Assembly: GCA_013433145.1 (NCBI GenBank) | Contig: CM024173.1 | Span: 9,258,322-9,322,321 of the forward strand | DNA: 64,000 nucleotides | Reading direction: 5' to 3' | Source of the DNA: Ascaris suum | Lineage: Eukaryota; Nematoda; Chromadorea; Rhabditida; Ascarididae | Shown here: positions 1-12,900 of the stretch, piece by piece | How positions within the stretch are numbered: position 1 is the stretch's first letter | Layout of the letters: every line of letters begins with the position of its first letter | Program-made: the position numbers and the translations under genes | Notes under the pieces: model-generated | Told to the model about the DNA's origin: nothing | The model's input: only the letters and a program-made list of their open reading frames with translations | Database searches by the model: none

Positions 1-42
1 GCTAGTCCTGCCATCTTCCGGTCAGCTAGTCCGACCATCTTC
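1..42. repeat. Two-copy direct repeat at window edge
   Basis: GCTAGTCCTGCCATCTTC (1-18) recurs as GCTAGTCCGACCATCTTC (25-42), with two mismatches and a 24 bp period. The array is cut by the window start, so its true length is unknown. It is probably the end of a minisatellite or dispersed repeat. Confidence 0.6.
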
Positions 43-542
43 AAACGCGTTGACTTAATCTAAAATTATTGCGTGGTGGATGAGAGCGAAAATTTACAGA
101 TGAGTTAGGATGGAAAACGTTTCAACTTCTCTTTCCGTGATGGAATAACTATCAACGACAGATAGATATTATGAGCATTGTTGATAAAGTACTTATGCAA
201 TTCAAACTATCGGAGACATAGTATTGACTCAATTGACGTAGTGATCAATTGAATTCTATAATTTTGCTAAGAAAATGAGGTCACTATGAAGCATTGGGAA
301 TAAGAAAGACCTGAGAATCGTATTTGCATAAGCAACGCGAAGAAATTCTCGTGGTGACTAGCAACAGTCTTAGAAGTTGGTTACGTTCGCCGTTAGAGAT
401 CGGTCGGTTATGTTGAAATTAGCGTGCTGTAAGTGAAAATACCATTTCTAGATAACCCTTCTATAAATTATTTTCATGTCATTGTCATTTATCCTCTTTG
501 TTTAATTCGATGCAATAAGGAGGAGACATGAGGGAATTTCAG

Positions 543-774
543 ATAGGAGGATGAAATATGTTGACTTCGGATGTGATATTGAGATTAAGCCCCAGAAGGC
601 ATATCAAATGGACGACGAGTATAAGTTTGAAGTTGTTTAGTATATTTGATGCTGAGAACTTCGTGTTCTATCTATTTCAGTAACAAATAAGTTCGGAGAG
701 TTGAAGAGACATAAATGTGTGAATGTGAAAGCAAGAGGAAGATTCGACTTAGCGAAATTTGATCAACTTATTAG
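543..774 (+). pseudogene. Immunoglobulin I-set domain remnant, two exons
   Basis: Two stop-free, acceptor-preceded segments resemble the C-terminal half of a muscle-type I-set Ig domain. The first follows TTTCAG at 542 and runs to about 634, reading ...DIEIKPQKAYQMDDEYKFEV. The second follows TATTTCAG at 680 and runs to 774, reading TNKFGELKRHKCVNVKARGR, before a GTGGTG donor. The NKFGE turn and the DDEYKFEV strand are typical of titin/twitchin-like Ig repeats. The phases conflict: the first piece leaves phase 0, but the second is open only if one base is carried in, because phase 0 begins with TAA. I therefore call it a decayed copy or a sequence with a one-base error. No partner exons were found to the left or right. 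It could also be the 3' end of a real Ig gene lying left of the window. Confidence 0.4.
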
Positions 775-3700
775 GTGGTGGGGGCGGCCACCTGATTCCA
801 ATAAAATGCAATGCTCATGATGCTATCATTGAAGTCGATTAATGTGTCGTACTCGCCAACTGCAGTTAATGTTGTCATCGATTCATATTGGAGAAACAAC
901 ACAGCACATCATTCAGATGCATTCCCTTAAAGAGTAATTTCAAAACAAAAAATAGCTGGAAATCCAATGGATTAGCGCAATCAAAGAAAACAAGAAACGC
1001 ATCGTTTCATCTTTCTCTTGTCAAATCATGCGCTCTTATGGGAAAATCATCTTCTAATATCATCGAATAGACATCATGGAATATTGCAATATTCACTGAC
1101 AACTTCGTGTTATTCTGTCTTTCTTAAACGTATCGGTCTAAAAAGAGGTATAGGAAGCATCGTTTTTCAGATTCGTATTTACCGTCTCAGTGGGAAGTCG
1201 TTTGCTCTTCCAGAGCGAGCTAGCTCTTCACGTCGGCAATTTTCACGTAAAAATGCACTACATTTGAATTTTCAAGGAAATATTTCGGGCAGCGCGATCC
1301 AAATACTTTCTCAGAGGTCACTTCTTGATTTGCACCCAGGACAAACATTTAATGCTGTGTTAATTTATTACAGTGATGAAAGAATTGACTGTTTTGAATT
1401 CCACATCAAAGCAGTTATTCGCTGCTAATAATGCGCTCTTCATAAAAAATGCGGCCGTTTGACATAATTGCACAGTTATAATTGTTGCACTTAGTGCAGT
1501 TGTGCGAAATGTATGAAGACCAGAGCGCAGCAAGCGTATTTTGCACTTTGTTACACCTTGCTTTTAGTGCAAAAATGTTCGAACAATAACCTAACCGAGC
1601 ATTTAGTGCACCAAATGCCCCAAACCGTCAATACCTGATCATGGGAAACTCTTGCTCATTAATATAGAGCGAATATCAAAAAGGTTTATATGCGTAGATT
1701 AGGCTCAGCATACGCTTAATGTTAACTGCCATCTTTGTCAATAATTTTGTGGAGCCGAAAGAAAGGTTTTTTTTAATGGTTTTCAAAAACATAATGGCAT
1801 CTAAGCGGTAAATTGCTGAAGTTGGCATTTAGATGACGCCATTCGTGAACTCAGCAGACGTCAGAGTGAGGTCATACTCAAAATAGGCTAAGCTGTGGGT
1901 ACTAAGGCAAGTCTCAGAATCAGATGCTGCAATTGTTACTTCTAATTATTGCTAAAGAGTGATCATAAAATTTAATGAACGATTCAAAACGATCGCCATC
2001 GTTTTTAGTAAATCCTTTCAAATGCAAAAATTGATTTCCTCTTTATTACAACGATGAAAATTCTTATCGCAAATTGTTTCTTTTTCATTTTTAAATAATA
2101 TGGAAATATTGTTGTAAATTTCAGTGGATTAAAAAAGAGTAGAAGCTGCAGAAAGAAATGTCATGTGCTGTCTTGCAGCATTTCTAATGATACCGGTTTC
2201 ATTTTCGAGAAGTCCATAAAAATATCAACTACACCATCTCAGCATTGATGATATTCATTCATTTACACGATAATCTAATAGTAATTTTTTTTTGATTTGA
2301 TTTGGACGATGGATTTTTCTTTCTTTTTTTCGAGGCTGTACTATGAAATGTGCAATAAAATGTGAGAAAAAAAAGCGCATGAAAGGAATGATCGTTGAAG
2401 TAATTTGCGAGAGTATCGAAACGCGCCATATTAGATTATTGCACGTGATGTTTGATTTGCAATTATTGAGTGAATAATTTCCGGCGAATTTTGTTGTGGA
2501 ATAATTTCACCAATATCAATAAAGGATCTCAACAACAAATAGCAGTATATTTTTTACAAACTTTAATAATAATTTTACTTATTGCTCAATCGGAAATCTA
2601 ACTCATCTATGAAGTGAGTTTCGATATTACTTTACTATATTTACAATATAACATTTTGAAGCGCTTTCCTCGCCATTTCTGAGCAGATAAACAACGAATA
2701 ATTCCTATCAAAATGTGGCGACTATAGCACTGAATTTAATTTCCTCTTCTTTTTGGTCCCATCGATTATGGTGATTACTTTATCGCTTTATAATCGCATT
2801 TTCAATCAAATTTGATAGTCTAATTATCAGTATAATCGTTACTTTCATTCGTTTTTCATCACAAACAGTTTCAGCCATATTCAAAATCGAAGAAATGAAT
2901 GAGAACTAGTATCATCGACCACTGTGCATTTGTAACCGTTTGCTATGGTGAAATACTCATTTAATTCGGCGATTTTTCATTTCAAGCTTTTTATCGCTAT
3001 GTTCGCGATCCTTTCATTCTCCATTATCAATAAAGAATTAATTAAAAGAGAAATGGAGACTTAATAGGGATTAACTATCGAATCAGTGGGTTCTTATTAT
3101 GTGATTCATAGCAGTAATGACAACTTTATTTGGTTGTTTATTGATTGGCACGAATGTGCGCTTCGTTGTTAATATTCCTAACGAATACTTCGAGTTTTTG
3201 AGTTAAAATTTTTCATATTGGCGATTTTTTTTTGCAGTTTCTAAAACGAATTACCGCCGAATGAAAGGAAAATGCTTTTGCAGTAATCGCCGAACGTTCG
3301 GAATGCAAAAGTTGCAGTCAGGAAATTATTAAGGATAATCTAGAGATCGTTCTTATGCTTGATGAGCTGGAAACAAGAATGGAACAAATTCTTTTGCAAT
3401 GCCCCAAAAGTTTATGAGTATTTGATATAAATATCTGCGTGAGATTTACGCCGCACAATATACATGACAAATTGCTTTTCAGCTGAAAGCTGAAGATCGA
3501 GAAAGATTTAATCGCATTTGTCACAGCGATTTAGTCTACTGTTCGTTGACAAATTCTGCGCTGCTATGCGAGCTTGACGGAAAAAAAAAACGCCTTAGCA
3601 CTCGCAGTTGAGAAACCAATTTTGGTCACATCATACGCAATATTGCGCTGTCTTTGCAGTAGCATTACAGCATCATTTTGTGTGCTTTTCATGAAATTTT

Positions 3701-6700
3701 GCAATGTGCTCTAACAACGTTTCAAGCATACTTGTGTTTATGCATATTTACACGTTCAAAGAGCAATGGTGACCTTTGAGAGTGGCTAGAAGTCTGTATG
3801 CAGATAGTATTCAGGACACAATTGATCATCACAGTGGATTGCATCTTCAATTATGACACTGAATTTGCATGTGGAATTTTGGCTGTAGACGCTAAACGTG
3901 CCTAACAATGACGACTTCTAATATATACAGTAAAACGGTCGGTTCACTGTTTGTTGTGTTCGTGCAACTCGTTCAATCTGAAGAGCCGAACTGCAAGAAC
4001 GAAGCTTCGGGTCAGTCTGCTTAGCTTTCCCTCATTTCGGATTTCTATATTTTTTAAAAACTTGCGTTGTGTGGTCTGGTGGATAAGGTTTTCTTTATTC
4101 GTCAACAACAACAATGGAATCAGCATGCTCCATGTCAAAAGCTGACATACTGCACGCGCTCTATATGGCTGCATAGATATTGATTCCGTAAGGAGGATAG
4201 GTAGGCAATATTGCAAGAACATAAGAATGCACGAAGTTGACGCTCATTCTCTTTCAATGTCAGCAAAACTGATTTTTGGATTTGATTAGCTAATTAGCTG
4301 ATTGATTAAATTCGATTAAGGTTCGAATTAGCGCCGCTAATTATCGAGCAACTGCTGCATGTTGTTAGAATGAGTCTTGCTAAGAGTGACTCTTGCATTA
4401 GAGTGCAACAACTTTGGAGCTTGAGCACTGCATTTTCTTTGTTATGCAGTATTCTACTATGGCAATACTATCACCATGAAGCCATAACGATGCATGATAC
4501 ACCTTTTATGGTCTCCTTCAAACCCGAAAGTGTTTCGCTGCAATTATCCTTGGATTCATTGTTTTTTGCCCATAGCATATTTATTCCAGTAGAAAAATAA
4601 CTGACCGAAATTCTATGAAGTTTTGTTTGCTTCAAAAAAACATTAAAAAAGCGATATCAGCACTCAAATGATTCTTTGATTCTCCGATATGTTTAATGAT
4701 CTGTAGAGAATGCCTAAAGCTCCTTAATTGAGAAGCAACAGCCAACATTGCGCTCAGTCAAAAGACGCTAATATAACACATTTCTTCTTTAGGATTAATC
4801 AAGAAGCGCAAATGTAATAAATTTCTTTATTTGGCGATTTCAGATTTAGCCCTAATGAGTGAGAGCACAAAAATCTAGATAATTGCCTTTGAAATGAACA
4901 GCAAACTCTACGGGTTCCAGCAAATTGGCGCTTCTTGCACCTTTTCATGACAGCCAAATCGCGAAATCCATATTGATTTTCAAGCTAAGGGTTCTGCGTT
5001 ACTCGACTCTCGCACTACTACTATTTGTCAGTGGAGTTGCAATTGCTTTCTTTGCTCTCTGAGTTTTCGCCAGTTTTTAGAATATGCCTGTTATTGTAAG
5101 CGTTGCTGTCGTTTATAATTGAGAGCAGTTTTTATGCACAGTGTAAAATTTTTGCAAAAGATATATTGCACAATTGAAATATTCGTGCAAATAAGTCTAT
5201 CTTTATTTGTTTGAGGTGTTTGCAATGCTAAAAGAATCCGAAATTACAACGACGAAATTGAGGGAAAATATTCTGCTCGATAACTCGTTTCCATAGAGAT
5301 TCACATATCCTAAAATGATAACATGCAAACTGCAAATCAGATTACTTAAAGAGAACCAATTCGATGATAAAAAAAAGGGATTTCTGCGATTGAGGGATTT
5401 GCATTTGCAATCGGTTTTCTAAGCGAATGCAATGCTAATTGCACACCTATTGTTATATCGATTGCGTAAACCTTTGCTCAAAATACAATGGCAATGCATC
5501 GTGCAATGAAAACTTCAACTAATGATCAATCGGTTAGGCAGTGAAAAAATTCCCTTTGCTGCAAAATTTTCCAAAAAAATGCATCCCAAAACGACACAGA
5601 AAGTGCAGACTATCTACCCATCTATTAGCTAATTTCAATTCGCCAAAACGTGGAAATCGTCTCCCTAAAGTTTGTTGAGTGTATTTTGCAAAAATCATCT
5701 GAAACCTTACATTTTCATGCTTACCTCTGAATTTTTTTCTACATAAGTGATTACTAAGTGCAGATGCTAAATATTTATAGGTGGAGCTTGTTCTATGAAT
5801 CAGAGTAAATGATTGATTATTATAACCGTACCGCCCGACTGTAAGCGGTACAAATGTAGGATGGATTAAGAGCTTGTTGGGAAAGAAAAAAAACGTATAG
5901 TTCAATTTGTTGACGTTTTTCAAATGAAGACATCAAAAGCACAATTCACTATTTTCCACTTGCATAGTGACCGGATGCAGCAACCTTTCAAAGCGTAATG
6001 AATATTCAAATATTAATAAGATACTATCAAAAAGATTTATCTATTCTAGAGGGCACTTCCCAAGAGGCAGACATATGGAAAGCGCTGCTGACGTTAACGC
6101 TAATCACAAATGAGATATGCGATTTGAGTAAAACGCAGCTGCTCACGGACACTACAATAAATTAGGCGCTCGTGCGGATTTATATCGATGTGCATTCTAT
6201 GTTCATCGAAACGACTTCACTTGTATTACGCTTAATTAGCTGCTTGTGGTAATCACTCAAGAATATACGCTATCCATACTAGCAAAATTCCCGATCTTCT
6301 CAACAATTCAATTGTTTTCTCTATTGTATTATTTTTATTATATTTTTATGTTATTGTCTTCAATCATTAATAATAATTATGCTCAATTATTGTTATAATT
6401 TTTGCACTCAACATTTCAGCTCTTCTGTGTTATCATTATCCTCTTCTAATTTCTATTGTTATTGTTGAAAACTTTCGATTTCCTCATATTTTTGTTACAT
6501 AGTATTAGTTTGAAGTTATTTAAAGTTATTAGTACTAAAAATTTGTTTAGCATTACTAATCATTTGTTTGTGCTGTAAAAATATGCTAACAAAAACCGCG
6601 TTTTCCACGTCTATGCTGTAAAGCGCACACATGCATATTGTCACATGGGAAGGATTTGTTTAATATAAACTTTCAACTATTATACTATTAGTTTTTAGAG

Positions 6701-6849
6701 CTCTACAAAAACATAAGTGAGGATTGGGGAAAATTTAGGTGACTGAAAAGAGGAAATATAGATCTGACGTCTCCACGTAATGGTTCAGCAACTATTTTAA
6801 TGCTTGGGCATAGGAAAAGCTTTCATTGAAAAGCTGGCCGGCCACATAC
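775..6849. other. Non-coding stretch, no supported gene
   Basis: AT-rich DNA with many short T and A runs. Open frames here are short and lack splice context or a recognisable family. The octamer TTAGTGCA occurs three times (1491-1498, 1564-1571, 1603-1610). A minus-strand frame of 129 codons at 5534-5923 has no recognisable domain and a composition I would expect from AT-rich non-coding DNA. Confidence 0.5.
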
Positions 6850-6978
6850 CTTCCTGTACCGCATTTACGGAAAGGCTTAATGCAGCTATAAGTGTGGCCT
6901 CACTTTTAACTTTCTTTGCAAGCGATATAGCATGCGCTATTGCTGTTAATACTCCTCTCAGCAGTGATGTTGAAGGGG
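6850..6978 (-). CDS. Possible minus-strand coding exon, unknown protein
   Basis: Read on the minus strand, an acceptor (AAATTTCAG) is followed by a 129 bp segment and a good donor (GAAG|GTATGT). Only one phase is open (phase 1 in, phase 1 out), and it stays open throughout. The peptide is alanine-rich and probably helical, including LTAIAHAISLAKKVKSEATL. Just upstream on the same strand (about 7,000-7,160) is another stop-free stretch containing TVKATKEAISKMKEITI, but I could not join the two in phase. No family was recognised. It may be one exon of a minus-strand gene, or chance. The splice signals are the main support. Confidence 0.3.
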
Positions 6979-9900
6979 CTGAAATTTTATTTTTGGTCTT
7001 AGATTGTGATTTCTTTCATTTTCGAAATCGCCTCCTTAGTTGCTTTAACAGTATTCGAGATGCTGCAGAATGAGGCTCCACAATTTACTCGTTCGGATAG
7101 CCTATCTTCATTGTTTGCGTTCGAGTTCGAGCTTCTTAGGTCAGAAGACTTAGTGGCAAGCTGTCTTTACCACACATACAACTCCGATAAACTTGCCTAT
7201 GTTACGAGAATCGTGACTGGAATGGCAACAACACAAAGTTAACAACTCTGCCATTCGGGAATCATACATAAGTGTGCACGAAATGGTGGAGTTTTGGTAA
7301 ATTCAAAAATTTCTTGAGTAATATTATATTGAGAGGGAAGGTTCTTATATGAGGAGTGGGGAAAGAGGTGAAGAAACGACGGCAACAATCGTCTGTCGGT
7401 CATATTCGTTGGAAAATTTTCGCTGGTTTTTCTCAGCATAGCTACGGTTAGAATGGCTTCAAATTAATCGTAAGCAAACAGTTAAGGCAAGAGCTCACCG
7501 ATATAATAGGCATTTCTCAGCGAAGTTCCAGAATTGCTTTAGAACTGAGCAAGATCGAACACTGCTTTTAAGCAACTGCTGTAATGTTTAAGATCGATTC
7601 AACCTCTATCACGTGTTTCTGAAAAATGAGTAAATATAAGTTGCAGCTTCTTCATCCTTCCATCAAATCTCGCGATGCTTCTGTCAACTTGACGACCTCT
7701 GAAGAAGAGAGATTCGAAGATTAAATTAATACAGTGGAGCAGCTTTCAAGCAGCCTTACGCGTTAAGCTCTCCGTTTTAATCGCCTCCGTTCACTACCCC
7801 AATGAAATGCTTGGATGTCACAAATAATGGCTCTGCTCTTTGCATATCATTAGCGATCTTTTTTCATTTCGTTCACTTGAATGACTGAGAGTGAATTTCG
7901 TTTTCTCTCAATGAATGCGATCACCTCTGTGGATTCTTCGAAAACTGTCCCAAGTGTGCGTTCTTTCAATTCGCAATCCTTTCATCTTTGCAAATTATTC
8001 AAAAATCAACGCGCTCAATATGGAGGATATCATCGCGAACTGAGTGATTATTCTTTGAAATTCCTCCCCTTTCACAGTTGTTGCCGTGAAAAGCGTTTCA
8101 GTCATCAAAAGGGCACTCAATCAATTCTCTATCGTCGATCATCTTTGATCACTTCAGTTTCTTCACGCATAAGTAAGCTGCTATATTCGATGCATTCTGA
8201 ATAACATCCAAGTCATTGTTGCTCCTCTTGTTGCATTCGTTTTTTTAAGGCCTAATGGCTGCTGTATTTATTTTATTCTCTGTTTTTATCGCATTAATGC
8301 TTTTTCACCGTTATTTGTGCTTTTACAAATTTGCTTTACAAAGATCCACTATAGCAGTATCATATATACGCCTGTGCAAATGTTTATCTGTCGGTTCATG
8401 CACATAAAACATAACATAAGATCGCATCCTATACCAGGATCTACGTCCATCACTTCCAAAAACAGCTCTAGAGATTTAAAGGCTCTAAGAAAATTTTCAT
8501 GCATTTCACTTTGGTCACATTGCCGTTTTGCATCGATGAGGTCTCAAGAAAAGCGAATTTCTTCTAAGAGATTCGTTGCAACAGTCAGAAATGCTAAGGA
8601 TGAAGCTGACGTTCGGCATATTTTTCTTCCTACGATAACATATGAAAGTGGATGAACAGATGATGAGAGTGTAAAAAACGTTCATCGTGCCAATTTCTGT
8701 GATATGCATTTCCATTTGTTTATTGGTTCTCATCATTGAAAGCACACAGTTTTCCGCCTATATTCTTTCGTTAGCCAGAATGCGTTTAGGAGTGGGAAAA
8801 TGCAACGTTGCAAGATGGAACGCTTCAAATTATAACGCTTAGCAAATTTTGCAGAGTTCCGACACTCCGTTTCATCAACCTAGAAAACGGTAGAGTGTGC
8901 TGATTGAACGGAGATGAATTGCAACCGAGGAAAAAATTCGCATATTTTTGAGACAACATTTTAATGACGTTGGAGATAGAATCTGCAACCTTCAATGAGA
9001 ACAACGTGGCAGAAAACAGAATCTGCTAATTTATTTCTTTAAGAAGAACGTTTCTTAAGGAAACGACCACCAATTAGCGAAGGTCGAATGGAGTATTTGG
9101 GATCAAAACCTTCCCCTTCTCTCCAATGACCATTTCCACTTGCCATAGGAGCCAAAAATATGATATAAACCGGTTGACTGAGGATATGATCTGAGAATTT
9201 CATTGTCTAAACAATTGCAGTGTCTAGAAAGTTGCTTTGTTTAACAAACTGCAAGTGAACTATAAACAAAGAAACGAATTTACACTTATTTTTTGCACAA
9301 GATTTCTATGCGTAAGGCATATATTTCCAAACTTTTCTAAAGAGAAGAAAACACGGTCTGCATCAATAAAGCACTTTTATGCCCTCCAGTATTTCATTCA
9401 TTATGCGATATCCTTTGGACCATTGAGCTCATTAATTCGTCATATGGATGTGCACATTCTCACGCTTCGTTTGGCTCAACATTACATCCGCAGCTTTCGA
9501 ATATTCTTGCTATTGCCCGTCCGCTGACCCGCTGCCTTCTGTCCTATCTGCGTTTATCGCTACCTTCAAAGTGTTTCTCTGCCATGTAAAGCATGTCTTA
9601 TTTCTACTGTTTTTCATCAATTTTTCTTGTTTCTAATGGAATATTCATCAGTATCCACCACGTTCGTATCAGTCACCTAAAATTTCTAGCAAATGACTTC
9701 AGCCTTTAAACGAACATGAAAATAACCGCACATGAGTAAGAATAGTACGAGGCGATTTTCACCACTTCGGGGAACCGGCAATCGGCACTCATCGTTGCAA
9801 CAAATAAAAAATTTTCGCTAAAATTCTATAAGCATTCAACGATGAGAAGCAACGACAATCAGCAAAACAAACTTTTAAAGCATATTGAAACATTATCACC

Positions 9901-12900
9901 AAATCAATAATTTCATTCGAAATTTGACGTTCTCAGTTGTGAGGTCTTCCTTGACAACGACACATCGCAGAGGCATCTCATGAAAGCAGACTTTGGCTCT
10001 ATGTTTGTTCGTCATAAACTGGCGCTTATCTGTTGTTTTTTTTTTTCGATAAGCTGCTTCCATACATTCAACTATAAAATCTGAGAGTGGTCTATCGTCA
10101 AATCCACCTTTCCAGTGCCTTCGTCGCTCGAACGCAACATAGTCACCGTGTTGTTACGTTGTAGCATCAGATGAACATATGCATTCTTTAGCACATATAT
10201 GCGCTTTTTCATTTGTAAACTCATGGAGAGTAAGTTTTTATGAATATTTGGTTTTCTTGTTTGTTTTTTTAGAATCTCTCTTGCAGACCTATTAACTTCA
10301 GAGAATTCTGCTTGATCTTAGCCACATCATATTAATTCATCCTTTAGTTTCTCAGATGATGAAGTGCTCAAAATTCTGTCTTAATAAGAAATTTTTTCTT
10401 TGATCGAATAACTCTGATTTTTTCAAAATTTCAAGTCATCCAGACAATAAGCTTTCGTAATAAAACCTTAGATGGGCATACGTTCATGGTTTACCATATC
10501 TCGCAAATAGAGGCTGTTCATCTCTCATCCTGCTTGAATGAAAGCTATTCTCGTCCAAACGTACCCAAATGAAAAAATGCAGAAGTATAAGCTCTCTTCG
10601 AAAATAGGTGCCTTCTCCATTATAAGCCCGTATTGGAGGGATGCGGTTCTAATATCCAAGTTCTTAAAAATGCTCTGTTTGCTTGCTCATATGGCGTTTG
10701 CACCTCATGATTCCACAGTTCATAACATATTTCATCTACCACGCTGACACCGTTGTGCTAGTCAAAAATAATCGCTGCTGCGTTGTTCCTTCTGATTGAG
10801 TTGGGCACATAGAAATTAAACTTTAAACCAGCGTAGCACAAAGGTTCTTGTGAGAAATCGTTTCGACGTACAAACACTGAAATCAATCATCAATACTAGC
10901 ACACTTATGTGCTCAAGGAACGTCTGAAGCGAACATCATAAAACACTATAACCAACTGGTGAGAGAGAGTTCAGTAAGCTGCAAGCGTCCTTCATCTTCG
11001 TTTCGATTAACATCGCCTCATTGATCATTCGCCTTTGCACTTTTTTCCCCTATGCGAGAAATCAGTCGTTGTCTTCCTTCTTTATCCTCAAAGGATGTGG
11101 ATAAGCCAAGGATTCTCTCCTCCTGAATTTCTTACATCACACTTGCGAGGTTTGTATCGAAGCTTGAACGGTTATCCGGTTTCATCAATGCAGAAGCTTG
11201 CTGGGGAGCAATGTCTCTCGTGCCGCCCCTTTCTATTCGTGTCGCCATCGAGATGGATCTTTTGAGCTTTCTTCGTTGCGCATCTGCTAGTAGGTGCTTG
11301 TCGCCATCCTACGCTCATAGCTGCTCCCATTTTTTTCCATTAGCTTGTCTTTTCTTCGTCTTCAGTTGTTGTTCTGTATTTCTCAGTTATACTGCCGATA
11401 GATCGATGTCGCATAGCTTTTCACTCAGCAAGCCTATCGCTATTTTTGCTACGAAAAAAAGGCTGCTTTAGCGCCGTAATGCAAGGCATATATCCCTCCC
11501 TCCCCCTCCTTCTGATCTCTTCGAACGGTTTTAGAATTTGTTTCAGTCATGGCTGCAACTCATCCAATGGACTCGTATTGAGCAAAATATCGTCTCTGCA
11601 CCATTAGGAAATTAATTGTGCATTTATTAGGAAATTAGTTATACGCTCATATTTTCGATTACGCTGACTATATCCCAGTCAGATGTCTCACATTCGCTGA
11701 TATATCTATGACCTCTCCTTGCAGTATTCACTGTCACTCTTATTCTGTAAATTGACCGTTGTGCTCCTTCGAATGCATTTTCCAAATAACGAGACAATGA
11801 AATTATTGCCAACTATTGAACACGCCAAGTTTTTCGACCAGTAGTACCTCAGACGCGATGCTTTTGCCTGTTATCCAGACTCTGCTTTCCAGCAAGTTTC
11901 ACTCAGCTATTCTTTTTCAAGCCTACTCTAACTGATATGCTTGTACGTGTTGCGCTTTATGCACTAAAGCGACCGCGCAATCTCTAGTTATCCGGTTGTT
12001 CTCGCCGCATTCAGAAGCTATGATTTCGAGCTTCTGTCGAAATAGTCGAGTATGCGCTCTAAAAGCCTTAGGAAAGGATCCAGGAAGGTCTCCTCTTCCA
12101 ATCCCTTCACCTCCTTATTTCACCTTCCTAACATATCCTCTTATCCGCCAGTACTCAACGTCGCTTCTCTTTGGAATAATACGCCATCGTTCCTTTCAAA
12201 TGTTTGCCTTTGCACTGGTTACTATCACATGGCTTCACCAAGCTTTCGCTTTCCGTGACCGCTTGATTACACCAGTATATCGTGAGCTTGCAATGAACTC
12301 CTTCATACTACATGCTAATTCTTCTTATATCATACGTTTTACAGCGTTGGGCACCAACCCAATCACTAAAATGGGTGTACTTTCTTGGGTTTGAAAGGGT
12401 CGAAAGGACGCAGTTCAAGTGCAAAAAAAAGAGTTTGAAAGATGCAGAAGGTCGTTGTTCAAATGCAGAAAAATAAAATGAAGACCGAAGAGGATTGCAA
12501 TGAGAGATTGATGAGAAGGCAGCGAAGAAAAAGTTCAGTGAAAAGACCATATGGTGGATTTCCCTCGTGGGATGCAGTCACAAATTTTTTCCACTCTTCC
12601 GTTCTGCACACTAATCGATGTTTGCGAATACGTTTCTCTGGTTGTGCGCATGCAAATGTCATTTTGGTTTGTTGTGGCTGTGCGCTTTGCAGTAATTTAT
12701 ATGAGTGCTTATAAGCCTTAGCCTCAATTATTTATGACGTTTGAGACCGCCCACATGAGACAGCTCATAATATGCTCATAATATTCAAAACTTGCATTCG
12801 ATTCCTATGTCTTCCTTGATGCTTTTCTTCTTATCCAATTATCAAGCTCACTTGAACGTGTGATGCAAATTTTATCCTCTCAGTTTAGGCCTGTGAAAAA

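Noticed and set aside
1018..1428. Frame with aconitase-like pieces (HHGILQYSL and LHPGQTFNAVLIYYSDER)
   Set aside because: Both resemble words from the aconitase C-terminus but appear in the reverse order, with unrelated sequence between and no flanking aconitase exons. Chance is more likely.
5534..5923. 129-codon minus-strand frame
   Set aside because: Phe/Lys/Asn-rich, no domain, no splice context and no neighbours. It is compatible with chance in AT-rich DNA.
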